A stretch of 64,000 nucleotides of DNA from Siphonodentalium dalli (Eukaryota > Mollusca > Scaphopoda > Gadilida > Siphonodentaliidae). Shown one piece after another: positions 12,076 to 23,232 of the stretch (positions are counted from its first letter, which is position 1; each line of letters opens with the position of its first letter). Where the stretch lies: contig CP136065.1 of assembly GCA_032622095.1 (NCBI GenBank), positions 99,145,343 through 99,209,342 on the forward strand. Direction: 5' to 3'. The translations under genes and the position numbers were made by a program. Below the pieces are notes generated by a model, which searched no databases, was not told where the DNA came from, and saw only the letters and a list, made by a program, of their open reading frames with translations.

Positions 12076-13860
12076 CTGTTAGATGGTGAGTATTATGCCA
12101 TTAAATGTGTGTGTTATTTGTTCCTCTGTGTCTGTTGCTTTTAGGAATTGGTAGAGGAACAGTATTGCAGTTTAGTGTACAGTGAGAGGTCGTAAATATC
12201 CACAATATTGTTGCTACATCACCGAGTTCCTGGAACATTTCCAGGATCCCTCAATGGTAACGACAAATGTGTTGTCACTGTTCATGAATTGTTGATTCAT
12301 GCTACACAGCAAGGGTATGGAAACTGCATTTGTGTCAATTGCCTTTGCATAGTCTATTTACTGAGGAGGAAATTATTACATCCGATAATTTCTGAATTGT
12401 CGCAATTGGAATGAATTGACTCGTCTGATTGTCTTGTTTGTGTTATATTTTGTTGCTGAGGTTGGAACCAGATTGGATTTTCTGGCCATTAGGAAAAATC
12501 CAAATATTATACACCAAAAGAAGACTTATAAAGGACAAGTCATTGTTATTGTAACGGCTAGTTTCTAAAGTATTGTCATAAGCTTGGCTCTTTTTGGTTG
12601 ATGGGGATGTTTATGAGCGACTCCTTTAAGTGTTAAGTTTAATGAATATGAATTTACTGCTTCGCATTCAGGATCTAGAAACTATGTAAGGTATTAATTC
12701 CTGCTCGATAATTATTTAGTACAGCGTGTGATTTAAATGATTTGCTCAAATATTCATAATGACTAAGAACGTGTGGTTTGGCAGGAATTGGATCGAAACT
12801 GGATTTACCAATCATCCATGAGTACTCTATTATGGTCCATGATATCTAATGCAAGCGATGAGATGAAACATTTAACTGATGGAACCTACTCTTTCTGGAT
12901 TTTTGAAAATGAAGCGCATCGAGAGAAGAAAGCACAGGTCTTATAACCCCTCATGTGAAAACCTAAACATCGGTTGAGTTTGGGCTCTAAATCGATAATG
13001 TATCGATTAGTTCCAATCATAAACCATTAAAAATAACCTAGTATAAAGGAAACGATCTGATTTGGGTAATACTTGACTCGTGAACCAATCACAGAAGCAG
13101 ATACGAAATAGGAAGGCGAATATACCAAAATGGCGAGCTCCATGGAACTCCGAAAAATGCGTCGAAAATACGAAATAATAATTGTTGTGGATCGAATACA
13201 CAATTGGAATCTTACACATTAAACGGGCATGGCTCATTGGATCTTCCTAACCATTTGATGTAGAAAACGTTCCTTTGAATAGTTATACTGACCTTCAACG
13301 ACACTTAAGGTATGGATATATGAAGATGGATTTAAGCGCATATGTTCCAAACTCAAAGCGATGTTTTAAATGTAAGTGGCAAGGACCTTTCTAAGAGTAG
13401 AGAAACCATATGTGCATTATGTTCTATTTCTGGTTATGGTCATAAGGAGTGTACGAATTCATGATTCAACGATGTAAAGCTGAGAAGCATCTGTCATATA
13501 GATTCCTCGACCATCCATTCCGCGAGTCACATACTCTGCAATCGTGTCTACAAAAAAGTGTGTTGATGCGAGCACTCAAACACAGTCAAACCAAACTCGT
13601 CAGTATATCACTAGTAGCACAAGTGGAGGCGACTGCTGTTGTTCCTGTTCCAGAAGTTGTAGCGCATGTAACGGATACAGCTTCTGTCATTCGAACATTT
13701 CCTCTGAAACAATCTATGCACGTTGATCAGATTGTTCCAAAACACAAACGCCTGTTGCTTCGAAACAAAACTCGCTAAGTCACTCCAACTCTCAGGAAGA
13801 AAGGTTCATCTTTGAGCTTTCATAGTTTGACCAGATGCTTGACGAGAAACGATTAGCTTT
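12076..13860. other. No supported gene
   Basis: No convincing coding exon. A plus ORF around 13449-13778 begins without an ATG in its most coding-like frame and has no clear splice sites. Confidence 0.35.
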
Positions 13861-14360
13861 TAAAGACACGGTTGGCCTTGGCGGTGGGTATCCTGTGAAA
13901 ATATCTCCACCCGTCAAAAACCGCCACAAACAGAAAGAACATAAAAATGTAGATAGACTTTGTCCGTATACAAATAAGAAATATCGCATAAACAGTATGT
14001 TATGGTCAGATGTTTGACCATTGTTATGTAAACAAAAGCGTAAAAAGTTACTTTTCTGGTGTTTGTTTATATTATGATGGTAAACATAAAGAGCGTTCTT
14101 TGTTGGTGAATACCTGATATGGAACTAATAAAGAGCGTTTATGCCATTTGTGTGTGATTGGCCAGTAACATTGTGCTGTCTTCTGTAACACAATCAGGCT
14201 CTTGCTTAGTTAAAATATAGTAGGTCTTTATGATAACATGCTGTTACGCGATGGTCATGGTATATATGAACGGAACTGTATGCGTTTTACTGCTTTTCTC
14301 TTTACGGTGTTTGGAACAAATATGAATATTTTCGACAATTAAGGCCGCACGTGCCCTTAA
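13860..14360. repeat. Dispersed repeat family R1, copy 1
   Basis: Shares ordered phrases with 50590-51000: GGTGGGTATCCTGTGAAAAT, CCGTCAAAAACCGC, AAAGAGCGTT, CCTGATATGGAA, AATAAAGAGCGTTTAT and GAACAAATATGAATATTT followed by CCGTGCC-like sequence. The two copies diverge by small indels and point changes. A shorter relative is at about 53090-53150. No shared ORF survives in the copies. Confidence 0.7.
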
Positions 14361-14820
14361 AGAAAAAAAACAATATATGTGGATTGAAGCTGTCGGTCGG
14401 GTGAAGCATACATTCTGTCTCACCCCGACAGTCAGCTGAACGCATTGATAAAGAGTCATGCGCGATTCGTCTAATATTATAAATACCTTGTAAATGCAAA
14501 ATCTGATGTTAGAAACTGCTTTACATATATGTGCAGCACATTGCTCATTGGTTTATTCTAATCCACTGTCTGATGTTATCTACATAGTTGCTTCGCTGTC
14601 AAATTACCGTTGATCAGGTACGGGGAATCGTGAATTCAAGGAATATATATCCAAACAGCTTTGTTTAACTTGAATGTCATTACTGCTAGTTTGATGAAAG
14701 TAACATGACTTTTGATTTTGATCAAAGTCAAAGAGATACTAGTAATGACTAATGTGAACTTATTCAATGTATTAACACATATTGTCATGCTGATGTAATA
14801 ATATTGGTGTCACCTTGAAT

Positions 14821-14986
14821 AATAAATAGATAGAACCGCATGAGTGTCTGGATTTTGACGAAATTATCGCACGAGATTTGTTGGCGGAGCGATACGCAGT
14901 CCCACACGAGAGGTATCGCGTTCCGCCAACAAATCGAGTGCGATAATTCGTCAAAATCCAGACACTCATGCGGTTCTATTTTTATT
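14821..14986. mobile_element. Near-perfect 166-bp hairpin (foldback MITE-like)
   Basis: Arms 14821-14895 and 14911-14986 are close reverse complements: AGAACCGCATGAGTGTCTGG, GACGAAATTATCGC and TTTGTTGGCGGA pair with their mirror images, leaving a loop of about 15 bases. The high arm identity argues for a recent insertion or arm gene conversion. The short minus ORF over it is a consequence of the palindrome. No clear target-site duplication could be assigned. Confidence 0.85.
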
Positions 14987-15219
14987 ACATATCTCCGTAT
15001 CATAGTAAATTGACTCACAATCGTACATCTCCGGTACAGAAAATGTGAATTTAATTGAGTTTTAACACTGAATGAAATAGTTCCGTCGACAGATTGCACT
15101 AGTGCGATTCTGAGAATTATCACACGCCTGGAAACTCGTACAATCATGCGAATTACGTTGATAGATATGTAATAATATATGTTATTTGAAAGGATATTAT
15201 ACTTACGGGTAATATAATA

Positions 15220-15400
15220 CAGGATTAAATGGACATGGGTCATTCGAACCTCCAATCTTTTCAAATTTGTTTGGAGCGATGTATACGATATGTCGATAAA
15301 TAAACGAACTATTGATATACCGGCATCATATGCTCTGAAAAACACTTGCGAAAGTCACAGCCAATTTTCAGCCGTTTTCAACTTTTCGCCATTTGAGACA
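15220..15400 (-). repeat. Dispersed repeat family R2, copy 1
   Basis: The reverse strand matches 53150-53330: AAGTTGAAAACGGCTG, GCAAGTGTTTTTCAGAGCAT, GCCGGTATATCAATAGTTCG and TATCGACATATCGTAT. Both copies carry a short ORF in the same frame, but it contains frame-shifting indels, so a non-coding repeat is likelier. Confidence 0.65.
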
Positions 15401-16980
15401 CAGTAATTTATTTGTAATATCGACAATTACAACAGTCAGACAACTAAAGTTAATTATCATACGGAAACCAAATAATTGGCTAATTATAAGTCGACAAGGG
15501 CCATAACTCCGGCAAAAACTGGCGGGTCAAACCCACATTCGTACTTGACCTGAATTTTGGGCTAGTTAACTCGCATGCCAAATTTAATTCCATTCAGTTC
15601 ATACTTACTAAAGTTATCCGGATATGAAAATTTAGTACAGACTCCAACAAAAAGGGCTGTAACTGGTGAAAATTGACAGGCACCTCCCGAATTCGAACTT
15701 GAGCTGTATCTTGTGATAGTAAACCCACATATTTAATCAATTCTGAATACCTACGGTACTACAAGTTTAAACAGTCAAGGAATAATAATTGCATTTTATT
15801 TACAACACTGAATGGTTAAGACACTGTGTCAGTACTGTAAATTATGTAACAAAAATGTCCATGGCAGACAGAAGTTACCATGTGGTTATTAGCGATGTCC
15901 ACTTCCATATCTTTTAGAATAAGCAACTATTTTCCAGAAAACATTCACTAGTGGTCAGGCAGGTCAGCATTGGCGAACATATATTTTCTTCCTGAAAGAT
16001 TTAGTTTTGACGTCTTTTTTCACTTTGATTACACTATTGTTTGTGAAGTGTGTGGTTCAATTAAACATATTGGTAGATAACCTTTAGTACCGTGATGAAC
16101 CGATGGACGTCTGATATGACAATTCTATTATCTGCTTCCTCTATCAAGTAGTGTCAACTCAACCATAATCACAATGCGCACACCTTTTTGTGTCCTAGTT
16201 TTCAATTTCATCGCGCGAAGCTCAAACATGTCAAGTGTTATTTACGTGCCTCAAAATCGAATACTGAATCAAAGCAGTTCTGAGGTTAATGATGCTGAAA
16301 ATGAGTTTACAGTATGTTGAATCTAAGTCAACAAAAGTAAAGGCTAAAGCGAATGAGTTATATGTGAATACCCAAGCACTTAATTGTAGCGCTGTAATGG
16401 AGAAATCATGAACATGAAAATTGTAAACATTTTCCTCAATATTGTACAAAAATAATCAAACTTGTTCAAATGATTGTTTTATGGTCATGCTGATTATAAT
16501 ATGAAGCAGGGTCACAGTGGTAAACTATTTGATGACAGAGTCTATTTGTTTGCCCCTGGTAGTTTGTCCTTGCTTGAATATCACACGTTACACATGATTA
16601 TATGTTATTTCCATAGGAAAATATATCAAAACATTTATCATCTATGAACGAAGACAACCCTGGTCACCAACATAGATGTCATGGTATAATATCAGATCAA
16701 TCTAACCCTGGATGCGAAATTGCTCTGAATGAAATTGTCAACGGGACAAATTATCAAAGTTTATTTTCATGGCACATGATTAAATTCGCATATATATATA
16801 ATTCTGTGAAATTTCATAATATATGGAAATAACATGTAATCGGGTCTTAACGGTGTGATTTTTTTTCAAATTACACATTCGTATTCCTTCTGTTGCATAG
16901 ATTCATTGTAAGTTTATAAACTCATTTGCCACTTCATGGATACTTTTCTATTTGATATGATTACCTTTCTTCATATGCAC
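15401..16980. other. No gene; tandemly related degenerate repeat at 15500-15780
   Basis: Two diverged halves each carry a phrase of the type AGGGCCATAACTCCGG or AAGGGCTGTAACTGGTG, then an ACTTGA(C/G)CTG-like stretch and a TTAATCAATTCTG-like end. The rest holds nothing I can support. Confidence 0.4.
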
Positions 16981-16982
16981 AG

Positions 16983-18232
16983 TTGGTGTCATCCCCACTG
17001 CAGGCACGACTGGTGTGATCTCCACAGAGTCCAGTACAGGTACAACTGGTGTGATCTCCACAGACTCCAGTACATGTACAGCTGATGTTATCTGCACAGA
17101 GTCCAGTACAGGTACAGCTGATGTGATCTCCACAGAGTCCAGTACAGGTACATCTGGTGTGATCTCCACAGAGTCCAGTACATATACAGCTGGTGTGATA
17201 TCCACATAGTCCAGTACAGCCGTACAGACACAGCTGGTGTGATATCCACGAAGTCCAGTACAGGAACAGCTGGTGTGATCTCCACGGAGTCCAGTACATG
17301 CACGGCTGGTGTGATCTCCACGGAGTCCAGTACAGGCACGACTAGTGTGATCTGCGCAGAGTCCAGTACAGGTACAGCTGGTGTGATCTCCACGGAGTCC
17401 AGTACAGGTACAGCTGGTGTGATCTGCACGGAGTCCAGTACAGGTACAGCTGGTATGATCTTCAGAGTCCAGTACAGGTACAGTTTATGTGATCTCCACG
17501 GAGTCCAGTACAGGTACAGATGGTGTGATCTCCACAGAGTCCAGTACAGGTACAACTGGTGTGATCTCCACGGAGTACAGCTCAGTCACTGCTGGTGTGA
17601 TCTCCACGGAGTCCAGTACAGGTACATCTGGTGTGATCTCCACAGAGCCCAGTACAGGTACAGCTGGTCTGATCTCCACAGTGCAGTACAGACACAGCTG
17701 GTGTGATCTCCACAGAGTCCAATACAGGCACAGCTGGTATGATCTCCACGGAGTCCAGTGTATGGACAGATGGTACAATCTCCACGGAGTCCAGTGTAGG
17801 GACAGATGGTACAATCTCAACGATGTCCAGTGTAGGGACAGATGGTACAATCTCAACGGTGTCCAGTGTAGGAACAGATGGTACAATATCCACGGAGTCC
17901 AGTGTAGGGACAGATGGTACAATCTGCACGGAGTCCAGTGTAGGGACAGATGGTACGATATCCACGGAGTCCAGTGTAGGGACAGATGGTACGATCTCCA
18001 CGGAGTCCAGTGTAGGGACAGATGGTACGATCTCCACGGAGTTCAGTGTATGGACAGATGGTACGATCTCCACGGAGTCGTGTAGGGACAGATGGTACGA
18101 TCTCTGCGGAGTCCAGTGTATGGACGGATGGTACGATCTCCGCGGAGTCCAGTGTATAGACAGATGGTACGATCTCTACGGAGTCCAGTGTATAGACAGA
18201 TGGTACTATCTCAACGGAGTCCAGTCTTGACA
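16983..18232 (+). repeat. 36-bp minisatellite with coding-like plus-strand frame
   Basis: About 34 tandem units of 36 bp. The first half follows GGTGTGATCTCCACAGAGTC plus CAGTACAGGTACAGCT; from about 17745 it switches to a second type, GATGGTACAATCTCCACGGA plus GTCCAGTGTAGGGACA. In the plus frame these read GVISTESSTGTA and GTISTESSVGTD, a Ser/Thr-rich mucin-like repeat. Frequent differences (ACA/ACG, ATC/ATA, GGT/GGC, TCC/TCA) are synonymous in that frame. The array is preceded by TTTCTTCATATGCACAG, a reasonable acceptor, and followed by an in-frame tail ending at TAA near 18284. Against an intact gene, a TAG lies near 17207 and indels near 17463, 17678 and 18079 break the frame. It could be a decayed or misassembled repeat exon. 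Confidence 0.8.
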
Positions 18233-18479
18233 CCTCGTCTCGACAGATTTTTACACGATGTGTGCTAACCCAATACCCATCCGTTAATTAGTTGTTGTTA
18301 CGTCGAACACTTAGTTTATGATTCGAGCCATAAACTAATTTATATTAAATAAATCAATTTTGATTTTTATGATAACCGGATAGCCTGATTACGATAGCCT
18401 GTTAACCGGAACGTTTTCAGCAGAAAATTTTCACTTAAATTATTTTTTTTTAGATATATATTAGCGATACTACATCATT

Positions 18480-18660
18480 ATTTCTACATGCAATGTATTG
18501 AAATTGGCGTATAGTCCCTCGTTATCCCTTTCTATACTGATTCGTATTAACCCATTCAATCAAAACTTTACATTGAAATGGTCTACATGTACCATGAATC
18601 TGGAAGAATGTTCACGAAATATAAGTAGACGGCAGACAGACCATTTTGAATTTGTTATCT
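18480..18660 (+). repeat. Dispersed repeat family R3, copy 1
   Basis: Carries TACATTGAAATGGT, then an ATGAATCTGGAAGAATGTTC-like stretch and TAAGTAGACGGCAGACAGAC. The same order is seen at 35440-35560 on the plus strand and 54590-54680 on the minus strand. Confidence 0.55.
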
Positions 18661-18680
18661 GAACATCTATTAAAGACACA

Positions 18681-19270
18681 CTATGCCGATTTCAATAAAT
18701 ATCGTTCGTACCCATTCTTTGTGGTGATCACTAAATCGTGCAAATAGGCTGCGGTGAACCCGAAATAGGTGTTCGGCCTGGTGTGGGACCATGCATGCAC
18801 TACATGTCTGGTTCCGGTGAAACAATGGTAAGGCAGCATCTGATCCAGATATGCCTGTGTCCCAACGATCTCCAAAGCCGCAAAGCTCACATCACGCCCT
18901 AAATTCTTGCCTTTCGATTTACGAAAAATATCGCCCTGTTCGATCATTGACTGCTCACTTAAATCCAGCCCGATCTCCCCAACTGCGATAACCGCCGGAT
19001 GTTGCACAAAAGCTATTAGGGCTGCCATTTTTCCGGCGCTTTGATCTGCTCGTACCTCTTGGGGTGGCACCCAACTGCCACTCTCCAATGTGGATTTTTG
19101 TTGTGTTAACTCCCCGATAACCGGGTAGGTATCTGGATCACAGTGGACCGCTATACCCCAACAACATTAAATGTGTGGTGAAACCTCACATTCTCGATTC
19201 GGCCCAACTCCACAGTTGAGGTACGTTGTCGGAGGAAGCGCAAATCCTATCACGATGGAAACACGTAGTT
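18681..19270 (-). pseudogene. TATDN2-like TatD hydrolase pseudogene
   Basis: TatD-family metal-dependent DNases form a TIM barrel. The minus strand here shows their landmarks in order. A degenerate metal-binding start, FHRDRI, lies near 19250 in another frame. FNVVG follows near 19165, and a single G missing from a G-run shifts the frame into GIAVHCDPDTYP. Then come VIAVGEIGLD (the conserved Glu strand), YHCFTG (the conserved His strand) and NTYFGFTAA. The open part, 18681-19166, has 161 codons and ends at a stop. The strand that normally carries the VIHxR motif, between GEIGLD and HCFTG, is missing, and the C-terminal Asp motif is not seen. With at least two frameshifts and lost catalytic strands, activity is not expected. 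The match to the animal TATDN2 type is from motif memory. Confidence 0.7.
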
Positions 19271-19352
19271 CCTGACTCGAACTTTCGATTACCCTCCACA
19301 ACCGAGGATTTAACAGCTCGCGATCTTTCCTGCCTCATCTCACTTGCACCAT

Positions 19353-19738
19353 CTATAGGAGCATTGGACCTCTGTCGTTTGACATTTCGTTTATTTGAGT
19401 GATCACGAGGATATTTCGTACTATACCAGTATGTTGACTATGATGAACTTCCTGTTTCAGATAAGCATCCGGAATAAGGACGGCAGTCGCAATCCCATCT
19501 TTTGGCCACATTTCTTCCTTTATCAGTTCTCTCGCCTCCCCGATATGCGAGGATGGAATATATCCTCTAAAGATACGATTCCTCATAATTTCTATCATCC
19601 ACAACGGAACTTTGGAATACGCGAATGCATCACGCGGCTCCTTTGTTGACCTGTTAAAAATAGCCACGAGTACCCGCCAGTGAATTAGAGAAGTATTTGA
19701 ACTGATGTAACTGACCGCTCTCCGGTTCTCTTTCGTCT
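19353..19738 (-). pseudogene. Coding-like relic upstream of the TatD pseudogene
   Basis: A minus-strand frame of about 128 codons, open from 19738 to a stop at 19353, has balanced protein-like composition: HWRVLVAIFNRSTKEP, VPLWMIEIMRNRIF and HIGEARELIKEEMW. It lies directly 5' of the TatD relic on the same strand, so it may be an N-terminal part of the same ancestral gene. I do not recognise the domain. No acceptor or donor gives a clean joined frame, so I mark it as a likely relic. Confidence 0.35.
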
Positions 19739-20249
19739 ATCTTTCGCATTGTATTGCGAGCTCCTGCATGGCTCGATAATCATAGGAGTTGGTATGGCCT
19801 GATTATCCCATTGCTACTTTTGTATTTGTAACTAAATAATTTGGCACCCTCTATTTGTCAATCATGTCGGGTACCAATTACGATCAAAACTTTTACATGT
19901 GCGCAGTTAGTCTGTGAACCCGACAACAGTACTATCTTGACTTGAAACGTATTTTATTTGCATATAATACAAAAGGGATCGGGGCACAAGTTTTTTCAAC
20001 TTATGAAGCCCCTCTCCCAATACAATCGATTTAGATACAAAATGTTTACAAGATGACAGCTGAACATATTTACATGCAAGATTTTGTGATTTTATGGTGA
20101 TTGGTGTAGTGCCTTCCAGAGCATATTGCTATATATGGGTTATGGATGATTTGATAGCTATAACATTTGGTGGGGTTTATGTAATTTTTCGTTCGTCTTA
20201 ACTGATGTTGGAGCAGGGTTTTGTCAAAGGGGTATTTTCTTCATATATA

Positions 20250-20286
20250 AATAAATATACATATACACACACACATACATATACAC

Positions 20287-20317
<31 letters not shown>

Positions 20318-20385
20318 CACATATATATAGATATACACATACACACCCTCGTACATATACATATACACATATATATACATAAGTT
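20250..20385. repeat. AT/AC-rich microsatellite next to the LINE 3' end
   Basis: Mixed (TATG)n, (TA)n and (CA)n-type tract. Read on the minus strand it lies about 200 bp beyond the stop of the LINE RT frame, so it may be the simple-sequence tail of that LINE. Confidence 0.8.
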
Positions 20386-20581
20386 AATCAAGTGTTGGTC
20401 AGCTACTCTGGAAGACAGTACATACGGTAGATCAAAATTACAGAGAACTGGTGATTGAGTGGGGGAGTAGGTCCATAAGTGGGAAGCCAGTAGATTACTA
20501 AACTGCGTAGTTCATATATTTACCGGTGTATATACTAAGGCAATTTGAAATCCTTCCTTGAGGATATATTTTGTTTTAAAT

Positions 20582-22177
20582 TCAGTTATCGAAACGCTTT
20601 GTTGCTACAATATATTGCTGAATTATATCGAACAGTTTCTTATTACTTTTGAACGAGATATATGGTATTCCGAACAGAACTTCGTTAATGTCGAGAATTT
20701 GAAGGCTCTCGCGGGTCAATTTATCAGCGAGGACGGCTCGCTCAGATTGATACAAGGGGCAACTAAAGAAATAATGAAAGGCGTCTTCGGATGGGTTTCC
20801 ACAGAAGCACACAGGGCTGTCGGAGATATAATTATTAAACATATCAGAGCGGAGTTCACTACATCTATTTCGGATGCGACAGTGTAGGATACTGTTTTTT
20901 CGTTGTCCTGTGTAGAAGTACAAAGGAGGGGCAGGTGAGGGGTCCAATAGTTGCAAATTAGTTTTAAATATAGAGAATTGGCCAACGTCAGTGATTATTT
21001 TGGGAAGTTTATTCCACTCAGTGGTTGCCGACGGGAAAAAAGACTTTTTGTAATGTTCTGTATTACAGAAATATGAATAAAATTTGCCGGGTCGCCTCAA
21101 GTTGTAACCCGACACCTCGTTTGCCCTAGGGGGAAGTGTAGATGCTAGATAAGATGGGGCTTGTTCGTTTACTATTTTATAGACTAGTTGCAGTTTGTGT
21201 ATCTGTCGCCTTCTATCGAGAGAAGGCCACCCCACTTCCTGCAGAACTGTGTTATTAGATGCAGAGCGAGTGATGCCACTGACAATCCGCCCAGCTTCAA
21301 TGTGTAGTCGATCGAGCTTATCCAGGAGATATTGCGGTGCGCTGTCCCACACTACGTCTGAGTAATCAAATAGGGGTAGTATATACGTTTTATAGATAAT
21401 TTCAATTATTTTTCTGTCAAGTTGGTACTTCAGGCGCCTTAGTTGAGCTAGTCGAGATGCAATTCGATTTACCAGGCCGTCGATATGGGCATTCCAATTG
21501 AGGTTTGACTGTAGTTCCAGACCAAGGTGTTTATGCGTGTCAACAAACGATATTGTTTCATCGGCGAACTTAAGTTCTGGGTGTTTTGTTTTCGGGGTCA
21601 TTAATGAGTAGAAAATTCCAACCGTTTTTGTCGGGTTAAAGCTGACCAACCATTTTCGGGACCATGTCGATATTTTTTCAATATCACTATTCATAGCGGT
21701 TTCTAATAATTTGATGTCATAATGGCTGTTCGTAATGCAAGTGTCATCGGCATACATTCTAGTATCAGATTCTATATTTTCGGCTAAGTCATTGATATAA
21801 ACAAGGAACAGGAAAGGTCCAAGGATAGAGCCCTGTGGCACACCGGAAGGGATGACCTCATATTCGGAATAAGCATCATTGACTAATACTCTTTGTTTTC
21901 TATTGTTTAAGTAGTCTTCGAGCCAATATAAAGTGTTTCCTTCTAAACCATAAGCGCTCAACTTATGAATCAGTCCCCTGTGCCAAACTCTTTCGAATGC
22001 TTTAGAGATATCGCAAAATATAGAACAAGTAAATAAACCTTTATCAAGGGATTGACACAGGTTATGATATAAATCTACTAACTGATATGTTGTGTTATGA
22101 CCTTGGAGAAAACCCGATTGATGGAAGTACAGGAGTTTGTTTTCAATAAAGAATTCGCTCATCTGTTTAAGAACCAC
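20582..22177 (-). pseudogene. LINE reverse transcriptase and C-terminal tail
   Basis: An open frame of about 530 codons begins within the RT just after the frameshift (VVLKQMSEFF); no native ATG is needed because it continues the upstream frame. RT motifs are HQSGFLQGHNTT, FCDISKAFERVWH, GVPQGSILGPFLFLVYIND and the catalytic MYADDT. The thumb region includes LPLFDYSDVVWD. The C-terminus carries a Cys/His cluster, CFCGNPSEDAFHYFFSCPLY, typical of this LINE group. The stop is at 20582. Confidence 0.92.
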
Positions 22178-22179
22178 TT

Positions 22180-23232
22180 TCTCGAAAATTTTGGTAAAAG
22201 GGAAATTGGGCGATAGTTTTTCGAATCAGCAGGATCATCTTTCTTGAAAATAGGAATGACGTTTGCAAACTTCCATGCTGCAGGGAATTTCGATGTGTTA
22301 ATTGATTTTCTAAAAATAAGAACCAGTGGGCGTGCAATAGATTTTGCTGTATCGCGGAGCATTCTAACACTTATCCCGTCATGTCCATGGGCTTTGTTTA
22401 GCTTGAATGATTTGATAGCCGATTCTACGTCGGTTTCTGTAAAAACCAAATTTGGCATTATTTTTTTGCAACGCTTCGGAAAGATTGTGATGCTATGTTT
22501 GGAGTCATTAATGGTTGAATTTGCAATGAAGCTCTTGTTTAGTATTACTGCTTTTTCAGCATCACTAGTTGCATATGAGTGGCCGTTTGCTGTTATGCTG
22601 CCTGTGGAGCTATATAGTGGAGGGATAGTCTTAGATCTTTTCTTATTCAGGAGGTAGTTTATTATTCTCCAGAAGTCTCTCGGGTTGGAGGATTCTCTTA
22701 TTCGCTCTTCCAAATTTTCGTCGAATTTGATTTTCGCATGTTTTTTCATGTTGTTAATTTTGTTTCGGATATTTTTGAACTCTCTCCATAATATCGGTTT
22801 GTTAGTTTTCAGCGCTTTTTTTCTCACTCTGTCACGCTTTTTTATCTCGCGACCAATGTCTGAATTAAACCAAATTTTGTCTGATGTTCTCACTGTTACA
22901 GTTGATTGTGGGATTGTTTTCTCCATTATAGATAAGAATTCCGTATGGACATTTTCGACTGCTTTATTTACATCTGTTGTGTGATTTATGAGATCATCCC
23001 AGTCTACTGATTCGAGTAAGCTATTTGCATGTGAAAAGTTAGCCTTTCTATAATTACACACCTTTCTTTCGAATGATGGTGTCCGGGTATTATCGAAAGA
23101 TATTGTAGCGTAAACACCTAGATGGTCTGAAACCCCAAGGTCTAAAGTATCAGCTTCTAGAACTTGCATAGTCTTGGAGGTGATAATGGGATCGAGGAGA
23201 GTACTTGATGTGCTGGTTACTCTGGTGGGAAC
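22180..23232 (-). pseudogene. LINE middle part: endonuclease end, linker, RT start
   Basis: From the insertion site the frame reads RVTSTSSTLLDPIIT and GVSDHLGVYATI (the conserved SDH of APE endonucleases). A basic linker with FWRIINYLLNKKRSKT follows, then the RT fingers: KLNKAHGHDGISVRMLRD, WKFANVIPIFKKDD and NYRPISLLP. Just after PISLLP the frame is lost near 22180. Compared with the family, about ten bases are missing there, and the RT continues in another frame. The roughly 350 codons are otherwise open, so decay is modest. Confidence 0.85.

Noticed and set aside
14785-15345. 186-codon minus ORF as a protein
   Set aside because: It spans the 166-bp hairpin and dispersed repeat R2, and the other R2 copy does not keep the frame.
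16983-18232. Regular repeat array as CRISPR
   Set aside because: Units are contiguous with no unique spacers, and the window is clearly animal DNA.
22244-22984. Plus-strand ORFs of 137 and 99 codons
   Set aside because: They are antisense to the LINE linker and RT on the minus strand.
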